Positions 41,337-49,005 of a stretch of 64,000 nt of DNA are shown piece after piece; the stretch's first letter is position 1; each line of letters opens with the position of its first letter. The notes beneath the pieces were generated by a model, which was not told the DNA's origin, searched no databases, and was given only the letters and a program-made list of their open reading frames with translations. A program made the translations under genes and the position numbers. The stretch lies in assembly GCF_003148885.1 (NCBI RefSeq), contig NZ_QGHD01000003.1, positions 1 through 64,000 of the forward strand. The letters are read 5' to 3'. The stretch comes from Hallerella porci (GTDB lineage Bacteria; Fibrobacterota; Fibrobacteria; Fibrobacterales; Fibrobacteraceae).

Positions 41337-44273
41337 ATGGCTAAGAAAACAAAGAAAAAGGGAACTGAATTCGATACAAAAAAAATTGGGCGCGTCTTGG
41401 GCTGCTTTGCGCTCGGGTTTGGCGTGCTTTTGCTGATTGCACTCATTTCATTTATCGGCAGTGAAAAAAATTGGCTCGGACCGATTTTTGGTAAAATGAT
41501 TCCGGAAACTTTCGTTTACATTTTCGGAAATCTCTCGGCGACGATTGTTTCGGTCGCTTTGATTTGTTGGGGAATTTGGCTTTTGCTTGCGGGAGAATTT
41601 CCGCGTTTTCTGAAAGCGTGCTGTGGATTTTCCGCTCTTTGTATTCTTTGTCCTGCGACATTGGCGCTTGTTTCTGCGGCCGCAGGAAACCTCAATTTGA
41701 AGGCGAATACGCTTTATGCGAGCGGCGGACGTTTGGGATATTTTTGGGTGAAAGTTTTAATTCAACCGGTTTTTGGTTCGACGAATTTTCTTTTTCCATT
41801 TGTGATTCTTGGAATCATTTTTTTTGCGGTTGCCGTTTCGCTTTTTGGACTGAAACTTTCGCATTTTTCATGCGTGAAAATTCCGTTTACTTTTATCGCG
41901 GGCTGGTGGGCGAATCGTCCGAAGAAAGAGTTAGAACCTGAAACAGAAAAGCCCGAAAATCCGAAGCCGAAGAAACCTTCGAAAAAAGATGACTCGGACG
42001 CTGTGAAAAAATTGTTAGAAAAAGAACGCGCCGAAGCGATTTCAAAAGATTGGAATAGCGATTATACGATTTATTCGGGACAAGCAAAACCATTCCGCGG
42101 AAATGCGGGCGCATTTGATGGAACTCTTCCGGTAGAAAATCAGCCGGTGGTAAAAGAGGCTTCGTCTTTCACGGTGACGTCTACGGAAAAGGCTGCGAAA
42201 ACGCAAAATATTTCTTCGGATTATCCGAATGTTGCAGAACGTGAAATCGAAGAAAAAGAACGTTATCTCCGAGAAAATGAAAAGAATTTGGGCGCATTAG
42301 AAGTGCGCGCTCTCCGCGATGAAATTGCGCATTTGCGGCAAGTGCAGCAGATGAATAATTGGGAAAATAATCGTCAGCAACGGCCGTCGATCAAAGGAAT
42401 TATCGAACGCGATGACGAAAAAAATTCTCCCGAAAATTCGAATTTTAATTTGGATAATGCGAAAGAAAAATCGAAAAAGGATGAGTCCATTTTCAATTTA
42501 GAGGAAGCGTTAAAAAAATCAAAAGAAAATAATTCTTTGAAAACGGAAATCGTTTCGGAAAATGAGCCCGCAGAATTGACAGAATCCAAGGTAAATGTTG
42601 AAGAAAAAACAGTCGCGCCCGAAACGCAATACGACGAATATGTGATTCCGAAAGTCGATGAAATTTTGGAAGCACCGCCCGAACAAAAGCCCGATTATAC
42701 GGCGCAAGAATTGGATGAAATCAGCCATCAATTAGAAGAGCAATTAGAAAATTTCAAAGTGAAAGGAAAAGTGCTCGGCATTTCCACGGGTCCGATGATT
42801 ACGCGCTTCGAAGTGGAACCGGGTCCGGGCGTAAAAGTGGGCCGTTTTTCTTCGTTGCACGAAGATTTAGCGCTTGCATTAAAAGCAAAATCGATTCGTA
42901 TTTTGGCGCCGATTCCTGGGAAATCTCTCGTGGGCGTTGAAGTGCCGAATCGAAAATTGCAAACGGTTTTTTGCCGCGATATTTTTGAAAGTCCGCTCTT
43001 TAAACCGCAGCCCGATAAACTCATTATTGCTCTAGGAAAAGACATCACCGGAAATCCTTATACGATGGATCTTTGTCGCGCTCCGCACGTGCTTATCGCG
43101 GGGCAAACCGGTTCTGGTAAATCTGTTTGCATTAACACGCTGATGGCGAGTTTACTCTTTAGTAAAACGCCCGATGAATTGCGGATGATTCTCGTCGATC
43201 CGAAAGTGGTCGAACTGAAACTCTACGAAGATATTCCGCATTTGCTTGCGCCCGTGGTGACGCAGCCCGATGTCGCTGTCAGCGCACTCAAATGGGCGTG
43301 CGTTGAAATGGACCGCCGCTACGAAGAACTTGCCAAGTGGAAAGTGCGTAATCTCGTCGGCTACAATCAAAAGCGTCGCGAACAACAAGAAGTCATTCGC
43401 AAAATTCAAGAGATGAAAGCGGCGTACGAATCGGCGAAAAAATTAGCGGATAAAGTCGAAGAAGAAAATCGCACGGCGAAAGAAACTGCTTTGGCAAATG
43501 GAACTCCCGCTCTTGAATTACAGCCGATTCCGCCGGTGCCTAGCTTAAGCGAAATTCCACCGATGCCCGAAACGATTATGGAAAATTTGCCGTATATCGT
43601 TGTCGTCATCGATGAACTTGCGGACTTGATGATGGTCGCTGGCAAAGAAGTGGAAAAGTATATTGCTCGCATTGCGCAAAAAGCGCGCGCTGTGGGAATT
43701 CATTTGGTCATTGCAACGCAGCGTCCTTCGGTGAATGTGATTACCGGTTTAATCAAAGCGAATTTACCTGCGCGTATCAGTTTCAAAGTCGCGTCTCAAA
43801 TTGATTCGCGGACTGTCTTGGATCAAGCGGGCGCCGAGAAACTTTTGGGCCGCGGCGATATGCTTTATCGTTCTGGCGATGATCCGGAACCGACGCGTGT
43901 TCACGGCGGATTTTTAACCGATGAAGAAGTGGAAAAATTAGCGGATGTTTGCGCCAATCAAAATGTGCATTACGAACGCTTAACCACTTTTGACATCGAA
44001 GATCCTTCGGATACGGGAGAATCGGGCGAAGAAAAAGCAGGCTTCCTCGACAAATTGGATCGTCTTGCTTTCGATGTTGCGCGTTACGGACTTGAACGCG
44101 GCTCACTTTCGACTTCCGAAGTGCAGCGGCATTTCGCGGTAGGATTTAGCCGCGCCGGAAAAATCGTCGATCAGTTGGAACGCTTAAATATCTGCGGAAA
44201 AAAGAACGGCAGTAAACCGCGTGAAATGCTTGTCGCCGATGAACAAGCGCTTTTTGAACGTTGGCCAAAATAA
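41337..44273 (+). CDS. ftsK: DNA translocase FtsK/SpoIIIE
   Basis: A 978-residue division-site DNA pump that clears chromosome ends from the septum. Four membrane helices fill residues 20-195. A 260-residue charged linker follows, then alpha, beta and gamma domains. Walker A is GQTGSGKSV (about 588-596), Walker B VVVIDELADLMM, and GAEKLLGRGDMLY follows. The gamma winged helix (STSEVQRHFAVGFSRAGKIVDQL) at the C terminus reads KOPS-type sites. Between LVGYNQKRR and Walker B there is an insertion of about 75 residues, half coiled-coil and half proline-rich, longer than in E. coli. The MetH-domain gene follows after seven bases. Confidence 0.95.
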   Translation: MAKKTKKKGTEFDTKKIGRVLGCFALGFGVLLLIALISFIGSEKNWLGPIFGKMIPETFVYIFGNLSATIVSVALICWGIWLLLAGEFPRFLKACCGFSALCILCPATLALVSAAAGNLNLKANTLYASGGRLGYFWVKVLIQPVFGSTNFLFPFVILGIIFFAVAVSLFGLKLSHFSCVKIPFTFIAGWWANRPKKELEPETEKPENPKPKKPSKKDDSDAVKKLLEKERAEAISKDWNSDYTIYSGQAKPFRGNAGAFDGTLPVENQPVVKEASSFTVTSTEKAAKTQNISSDYPNVAEREIEEKERYLRENEKNLGALEVRALRDEIAHLRQVQQMNNWENNRQQRPSIKGIIERDDEKNSPENSNFNLDNAKEKSKKDESIFNLEEALKKSKENNSLKTEIVSENEPAELTESKVNVEEKTVAPETQYDEYVIPKVDEILEAPPEQKPDYTAQELDEISHQLEEQLENFKVKGKVLGISTGPMITRFEVEPGPGVKVGRFSSLHEDLALALKAKSIRILAPIPGKSLVGVEVPNRKLQTVFCRDIFESPLFKPQPDKLIIALGKDITGNPYTMDLCRAPHVLIAGQTGSGKSVCINTLMASLLFSKTPDELRMILVDPKVVELKLYEDIPHLLAPVVTQPDVAVSALKWACVEMDRRYEELAKWKVRNLVGYNQKRREQQEVIRKIQEMKAAYESAKKLADKVEEENRTAKETALANGTPALELQPIPPVPSLSEIPPMPETIMENLPYIVVVIDELADLMMVAGKEVEKYIARIAQKARAVGIHLVIATQRPSVNVITGLIKANLPARISFKVASQIDSRTVLDQAGAEKLLGRGDMLYRSGDDPEPTRVHGGFLTDEEVEKLADVCANQNVHYERLTTFDIEDPSDTGESGEEKAGFLDKLDRLAFDVARYGLERGSLSTSEVQRHFAVGFSRAGKIVDQLERLNICGKKNGSKPREMLVADEQALFERWPK

Positions 44274-44280
44274 GGAAAAT

Positions 44281-45174
44281 ATGCAAACAGAAATCAATAT
44301 TCCTTGGGCGCATTCGCCGGCTCCGAAAGAGCCGGGCATCCACGTTATCGCCGATCAGAATTTAGAAGAACTCGTTCCGTTCATCGATTGGTTTTATTTG
44401 TTTTACGCATGGCGCATTCCGGGAAAATTTCCTGAAATTTTAGAAGGCGATTCGCCGAAAGCAGAAACTGCGCGCAAACTTTATGCGGATGCGCAAAAAC
44501 TTTTAGCCGAAGCAATTGAAAAAAAGTGGATTCAAGCTCGCGGAATTTTTGGCGTTTTCCCGGTGACGCGTTCGGGCGAAGGCTTAGATTTGCATTCGGA
44601 ATTTGGAACGACGCGCTTTGAATTTTTGCGGGAACAAGAAGTGCGTGACGGCATTTGCAAGCATCGTTCTCTCATCGATTTTATCACGCCGAAAGAAACG
44701 GATTATCTCGGACTTTTTGCGGTGTCTGCGGGATTTAACATCGCAGAACAATCCGCGCAATTTAAAAAAGCGGGCGATGATTATTCGTCCATTCTTTTGC
44801 AATCATTAGGCGGACGCTTGACCGAAGCATTCTCCGAAAAATTGCATCAAGATGTGATGAAAAAATATTGGGGCTATCTTCCCGAAGGCGCAAAACCATT
44901 TGGCATTCGCCCGGCTCCGGGTTACCCGACTTGTCCGGATCATACCGAAAAACTCGCCATTTGGAAAGCGATGCATGTCGAAGAACAAACGGGCATTAAA
45001 CTTTCGGAATCGTATATGATGATTCCTGAATATTCTACATGCGGCTATTATTTTGCGCATCCGAAGAGCCTTTATTTTTCCGTTGGAAAAATCGCAGACG
45101 ACCAAATTCAAGATTACGCTAAGCGAAAAAATTGGTCGGAAGAAATGGCAAAAAAATGGCTGAGAAGGGAATAA
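44281..45174 (+). CDS. Standalone MetH reactivation (AdoMet-binding) domain
   Basis: A 297-residue protein that aligns with only the C-terminal activation domain of cobalamin-dependent methionine synthase, which rebinds AdoMet and reductant to revive oxidised cobalamin. Marks: FIDWFYLFYAWRIPGKFPEIL, ARGIFGVFPV and the AdoMet motif RPAPGYPTCPDH near 211-222. ESYMMIPEYSTCGYYFAHP completes the fold. The homocysteine, folate and cobalamin domains are absent here, so the rest of MetH must be encoded elsewhere. AAGGAAA lies just before ATG 44281; the longer in-frame extension overlaps ftsK and is rejected. It is probably co-transcribed with ftsK. Confidence 0.88.
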   Translation: MQTEINIPWAHSPAPKEPGIHVIADQNLEELVPFIDWFYLFYAWRIPGKFPEILEGDSPKAETARKLYADAQKLLAEAIEKKWIQARGIFGVFPVTRSGEGLDLHSEFGTTRFEFLREQEVRDGICKHRSLIDFITPKETDYLGLFAVSAGFNIAEQSAQFKKAGDDYSSILLQSLGGRLTEAFSEKLHQDVMKKYWGYLPEGAKPFGIRPAPGYPTCPDHTEKLAIWKAMHVEEQTGIKLSESYMMIPEYSTCGYYFAHPKSLYFSVGKIADDQIQDYAKRKNWSEEMAKKWLRRE

Positions 45175-45199
45175 TCGCAGCGTTGCTGCATTGAAAAAC

Positions 45200-45208
45200 T
45201 ATATTTTG
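45200..45208 (+). promoter_or_regulatory. TAnnTTT box 13 bases before a small membrane gene
   Basis: TATATTTTG ends four bases before ATG 45213, in a 38-base gap. No ribosome site and no clear -35. Confidence 0.45.
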
Positions 45209-45212
45209 AAAA

Positions 45213-45626
45213 ATGATAACGATTTGCTCTTATACATTGATTCTTCTTTCGGTGATTTATTGCGTTTATAATCTTTCGCACTTTATCGATAATTTTGGAG
45301 AACTGCAAAAGAAAGTGGGCGAATATCGGGACATCGTTGCGGAATTAGATGACGATCGTTCGGGAACTCTTCGCAAACTCGTCATCCAAGATTTTCTTTT
45401 GATTGCGGCTTATACAGCGTTAGCGTATTTTGCGGGATTGCAAATTTGGGTTCTCGCTTTAATCGCGATTAAATTTCTTTATTCGAGCAAACTTTCCAAT
45501 CGATTTATGGATATCGTCTTTAAATTGGAATCCGATGTCACGCCGAAATTTTATCGGGCACAAAAAATTGATGCGCTTTTGAATGTGCTTCTTTGCTTGT
45601 TTATTTTGCTCATTCTCGTTGTATGA
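45213..45626 (+). CDS. Small integral membrane protein of unknown family
   Basis: A 137-residue protein with an N-terminal hydrophobic helix (about 3-22), a charged soluble stretch containing GEYRDIVAELDDDRSG, two close hydrophobic helices (about 57-90) and a terminal helix (about 118-137). I recognise no family. Its stop overlaps the start of the next gene by four bases (ATGA), so the two are translationally coupled. Confidence 0.7.
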   Translation: MITICSYTLILLSVIYCVYNLSHFIDNFGELQKKVGEYRDIVAELDDDRSGTLRKLVIQDFLLIAAYTALAYFAGLQIWVLALIAIKFLYSSKLSNRFMDIVFKLESDVTPKFYRAQKIDALLNVLLCLFILLILVV

Positions 45627-46159
45627 AAAAAATTTTCGTCCTGCTTTTGTTTTTCACAGCGACATCGTTTGCGCAAAAATTGCCATTTGTCATCGGGGCC
45701 GTCGCGGAAACGGGTTACGGCATTTTAAACGACGGCAGTGAAGGCGCAGGCCTCAATCGGATGACTCCTTTTCTTGGCGCTTGGGTGCAAGGCATTGGAT
45801 TTTTCCGTGTGGGTTATGGATTTTACAATTATTCGCGAACAGAAAAAAGCAGCGGGGAACATCTTTATGTGCGCTCGCGCGCATTGAATGCAACGTTAGG
45901 AATTACGCCACTCGGTCCTGGAAGGCCTTATTTGACGGGCTCATTTACCCATGTGCGAAAACTCGCCAATGTTGGCGACGTCACGTGGAATGAATGGGGA
46001 ATTGGCGGCGGCGCGACTTTTCAAATTCTCCCGACGGCAGCAATCGTTACCGAATTAGAACAGCGATGGATTCTTTCGCATTATGATCCCGTCGCCGATT
46101 TGCGCGTGCACGGAACGCGGCTTCAATTCAATGTTGGATTTGTAGTTTATGTCTATTAA
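45623..46159 (+). CDS. Small outer-membrane beta-barrel-like protein
   Basis: A 178-residue protein with a signal peptide (KKIFVLLLFFTATSFAQ, cleavage near residue 17). Short alternating strands rich in Gly, Tyr and Trp follow, ending in FNVGFVVYVY with the aromatic end of small barrels. ATG 45623 is chosen because it removes a non-signal extension and gives the ATGA overlap with the previous stop. Its 3' end overlaps nadD by 11 bases. The family is not recognised. Confidence 0.72.
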   Translation: MKKIFVLLLFFTATSFAQKLPFVIGAVAETGYGILNDGSEGAGLNRMTPFLGAWVQGIGFFRVGYGFYNYSRTEKSSGEHLYVRSRALNATLGITPLGPGRPYLTGSFTHVRKLANVGDVTWNEWGIGGGATFQILPTAAIVTELEQRWILSHYDPVADLRVHGTRLQFNVGFVVYVY

Positions 46160-46784
46160 AACTGTGGCAATTTTTGGCGGCGCATTTGACCCGGTGCATC
46201 AAGACCATGTGCGACTTGCCAGACTTTGTTTGGATTTGCATCTTTGCGAAGAAATTTGGTTTGTGCCGAGTCCCGATCGTTGGGATAAGAAATTATTTGC
46301 GTCCGCAGAAGATCGTCTCGCCATGTTGGATTTAGTCGTCGGCGATGATCCGCGCATCCGCATCTCGGAAATGGAATTGAATTTAGGCGATTACCGCGGT
46401 TCGTATGTTTCGATGTGCACATTCCGCGAACAATTTCCCGAAGTCAATTTTCGCTTACTTGTCGGCGCGGATAGTTATCAAGGAATTCCGCATTGGCGCG
46501 ATCCGCTGCATTTTTTTGGCACCGAATTTAACGGTCCGCAACTGCTCAAAGAATTTGAACTGATCGTTTTTGAACGCCGCGGTTCTCCGAAGCCCGATAT
46601 GCAAGAACATAGAGCAAAAGGTTACGCACAAATGTTTTGGGTCGGAAGCGAACATGGCTTTGACGGAAAATTTGCGAGCAGCGAAATTCGGAAAGAACTT
46701 TTCTTCGGCAGAGGAAAAAAGCCCGAAGGCTTAGACGAAAAAGTTTTCCGTTACATTCAAGAACACGAAATTTATCGCTTGTAA
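46149..46784 (+). CDS. nadD: Nicotinate-nucleotide adenylyltransferase
   Basis: A 211-residue nucleotidyltransferase that makes NaAD from NaMN and ATP in NAD synthesis. The N-terminal motif GGAFDPVHQDH carries both catalytic histidines, though the usual HxGH is HQDH. FVPSPDRWDKK is the substrate loop (normally FxPxxxPPHK), FRLLVGADSYQGIPHW fits the GxD-LxxWxxW-type block, and ASSEIRKEL is the ATP-binding SxxxIR motif. The fold is intact; the altered loops make NaMN specificity likely but not certain. Confidence 0.85.
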   Translation: MSIKTVAIFGGAFDPVHQDHVRLARLCLDLHLCEEIWFVPSPDRWDKKLFASAEDRLAMLDLVVGDDPRIRISEMELNLGDYRGSYVSMCTFREQFPEVNFRLLVGADSYQGIPHWRDPLHFFGTEFNGPQLLKEFELIVFERRGSPKPDMQEHRAKGYAQMFWVGSEHGFDGKFASSEIRKELFFGRGKKPEGLDEKVFRYIQEHEIYRL

Positions 46785-46789
46785 ATTTT

Positions 46790-47779
46790 ATGCACGAAGT
46801 TCCCCAAACGATGTTCTTTGAAAGCGTTGTTCGCAATGAACAGCGCGGCATGACTCTCGAAGATGAATTGGCGCTGCGTTTTACATATCATTCCAAAGAA
46901 GAATGGCGAAGAAAAATTCAAAGCGGACTGGTTACATTAAACGGCGTTTTGGCGACTCCCGAAATGATTGTGCAACCGAAGGATAAAGTCGTCTACCGCG
47001 TGGACAATTATACAGAACCCAAAGTCCCGACGCATTTCGAAATTCTTTACCGCGACGACGATTTTCTCATCGTTTCAAAACCCGCAGGAATTCCGATCCA
47101 TCATACGGGGCGCATTTTTTATAATACATTCACCGGCGTCGTGCGCCGCACACTCAAAAACGAAGAACTTTCGCCGATGCATCGCTTAGACCGCGACACC
47201 GGCGGCATTATGATTTTTGCGGAAAACAGCGACACATTAAAACGATTTGAAAAATCTCTCGAATATATTTTGCTCCGTAAAATTTATTTGGCGGTTGTCC
47301 GCGGAAAATTTCCCGATGGCGAAATCGTCTGCGAAGAGCCACTTGCCGAAGATCCCACAAGCGATATTCGCATCAAAATGTTTCCGAGAAAAAACGGAAA
47401 ACCGTGCAAAACCGTTTTTCGAAAAGTCGCCGAATCGACGGAAAAAATCGGTGAAGTCGAAGCGCCATTTTCCCTTGTCGAAGCAGAACTTTTTACGGGA
47501 CGCAAACATCAAATCCGCGCGCATTTATCGCATTTAGGATTTCCAATCGTCGGCGATAAATTATACGATTTCGACGGCAAGTATTATAAGAAGCTCGTGC
47601 AAGGTCCATTAAGCGAAGAAGATTTTCGCATTTTGGGCGCGCACACGCAAATGCTTTTTGCTTATAAAGCGTTGATTCGGATTCCGGGAAAAGAACCGGA
47701 ATGGTTTACGTCGGAACAGTTTACAGGTGAGATGGCGCAAGTGGTGAAGGCGCTTTTGCCCGCTTCACGCGACGCTTGA
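46790..47779 (+). CDS. RluA-family pseudouridine synthase
   Basis: A 329-residue enzyme that isomerises uridines in rRNA or tRNA. An S4-like RNA-binding segment spans about 25-75 (RRKIQSGLVTLNG). The catalytic domain has the signature MHRLDRDTGG with the active Asp (about 134), LVEAELFTGRKHQIRAHLSHLGFPIVGD and DFRILGAHTQML. The target site (RluC, RluD or TruC type) cannot be decided. Its 3' end overlaps the convergent membrane-protein gene by 59 bases. Confidence 0.9.
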   Translation: MHEVPQTMFFESVVRNEQRGMTLEDELALRFTYHSKEEWRRKIQSGLVTLNGVLATPEMIVQPKDKVVYRVDNYTEPKVPTHFEILYRDDDFLIVSKPAGIPIHHTGRIFYNTFTGVVRRTLKNEELSPMHRLDRDTGGIMIFAENSDTLKRFEKSLEYILLRKIYLAVVRGKFPDGEIVCEEPLAEDPTSDIRIKMFPRKNGKPCKTVFRKVAESTEKIGEVEAPFSLVEAELFTGRKHQIRAHLSHLGFPIVGDKLYDFDGKYYKKLVQGPLSEEDFRILGAHTQMLFAYKALIRIPGKEPEWFTSEQFTGEMAQVVKALLPASRDA

Positions 47780-48509
47780 GTTCTTGATTCAGTGGAAAAT
47801 AAATCAGCGAAAATAAAATGTAGCCGAAGAAAAGAACGCACCAATGATTGATTTCAAATCGCGTTTCGATAAAATGCATTTCGATAAACATTAACGGTGC
47901 TGCGATTAAAAAAAGCGGAAGTTGTCTGCATTGATCGCCGAGAGAAAATCGGCATTCATAGCTCACGATAGAATTGATCATCGGAAAACTTGTGCAAAAA
48001 CCGCCCATCAAATTTTTGACGAGCATAAGGCAGCTTACGACAGCCGCAATCGCGGGCGCTTTAATGTAAACGGGAAGCGGTGTTTTGTAGCGGACGCCTG
48101 GCGCATAAGTTTGCTTTTGAAAAATAATCACGCCGAGAATGATATCGAAAAGACAAAATCCGACAAAGAAAATTTCGCTTTCGGGAATTCGCGGAAGCAA
48201 CAATGCCCCGAGCAAAACAAAGAAAACGAGCCCGAGAATAATGCTTACGACGATGGGAATTCGCATTTTATCGTGCATCACGCGGACGATGTGCACATAC
48301 AAAAGACACATCAAAGCAGAAATCGCATTTGCCGTTCCAATCGGAAGGCCGACAGCGATGTAAGCGAGTCCGCAAGGAATTGGAATCGTCGCTAAAACCG
48401 CTTTAATTTGAGGATCTTTTAAATATGCGCTCGCTGTTCCGAGGAATGTGACGACAATAATGAGTAGCCAATCGTAAAAGGAAAAATCAAAATTCAACGC
48501 GGAAAACAT
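47721..48509 (-). CDS. Polytopic membrane protein of unknown family
   Basis: A 262-residue protein with about seven hydrophobic helices and a basic tail (RRVKRAKAPS). Small loops include GLPIGTANAISALM and a Cys-containing segment around FSLGDQCRQLP. I do not recognise the family. TAATTTTA begins 12 bases before the ATG with no ribosome site, and the 20 bases around the start nearly match those at the histidine phosphatase gene (18926). It converges on the pseudouridine synthase gene with a 59-base coding overlap. Confidence 0.7.
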   Translation of the reverse strand: MFSALNFDFSFYDWLLIIVVTFLGTASAYLKDPQIKAVLATIPIPCGLAYIAVGLPIGTANAISALMCLLYVHIVRVMHDKMRIPIVVSIILGLVFFVLLGALLLPRIPESEIFFVGFCLFDIILGVIIFQKQTYAPGVRYKTPLPVYIKAPAIAAVVSCLMLVKNLMGGFCTSFPMINSIVSYECRFSLGDQCRQLPLFLIAAPLMFIEMHFIETRFEINHWCVLFFGYILFSLIYFPLNQELKRRVKRAKAPSPLAPSHL

Positions 48510-48588
48510 GCAGTAAAATTAGAAATTAGAAGGGCGAAGTTAGGGGGTGAAAAGCGAGACAGCTTTATCGCCTGCGATAAAATTTTCT

Positions 48589-48596
48589 TATATTTG
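48589..48596 (+). promoter_or_regulatory. Candidate -10 of the rpsO-pnp transcript
   Basis: TATATTTG, a match to the TAnnTTTG box, lies 130 bases before rpsO, leaving a leader of roughly 115 bases. That leader carries a hairpin and a ribosome site. Confidence 0.5.
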
Positions 48597-48624
48597 AAAT
48601 CAAGTAGTTGCGTTTGTCTTGGAT

Positions 48625-48660
48625 CTGCAGACCAGAATCGCCAAATTCCACTGGGTGCAG
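48625..48660 (+). promoter_or_regulatory. Leader hairpin of rpsO, candidate S15 autoregulatory element
   Basis: CTGCA and CCAG on the left pair with CTGG and TGCAG on the right around a 15-base loop. The two stem parts are separated by small bulges (GA and G). It lies in the rpsO leader, where S15 controls its own mRNA in several bacteria using unrelated structures. The function here is inferred from position and structure only. Confidence 0.4.
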
Positions 48661-48718
48661 GCAGAGAAAAGGCTAAAGTAATTCATTCACATAAAACCAA
48701 AAAGGAAATGGACAGCAT

Positions 48719-48991
48719 ATGGCTACCATTACAAAAGAAAAGATTAAAGAACTCACCTCTAAGTTTGGTGCAAACGAAAACGATACCGGTAACGTCCGCG
48801 TTCAGATTGCGATTCTCACCGAAAGAATCAAGAATCTCACGGAACATGCAAAGGCTAACAAGAACGACCACCACTCTCTCCGCGGTCTTTCGATGATGGT
48901 TGCTCAACGTCGCAACCTCCTGAACTACTTCAGCAACAAAGACATCAACGCAGCACGTCAGCTTATCAAGGACTTGGGCCTTCGCGGCTAA
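48719..48991 (+). CDS. rpsO: 30S ribosomal protein S15
   Basis: A 90-residue protein, the normal size for S15, which binds the central domain of 16S rRNA and forms subunit bridge B4. Marks: FGANENDTGNVRVQIAILTERI, LTEHAKANKNDHHSLRGL and RRNLLNYFSNKD, the RNA-contact helices. AAGGAA lies 11 bases before ATG. A second ATG overlapping this site is out of frame. It is followed by pnp after 14 bases, the classic rpsO-pnp order. Confidence 0.98.
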   Translation: MATITKEKIKELTSKFGANENDTGNVRVQIAILTERIKNLTEHAKANKNDHHSLRGLSMMVAQRRNLLNYFSNKDINAARQLIKDLGLRG

Positions 48992-49005
48992 GTTAGGGTT
49001 TGCTT

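Noticed and set aside
44221-44280. 20-residue extension of the MetH-domain protein
   Set aside because: It overlaps the end of ftsK; ATG 44281 has AAGGAAA just upstream and starts the known domain.
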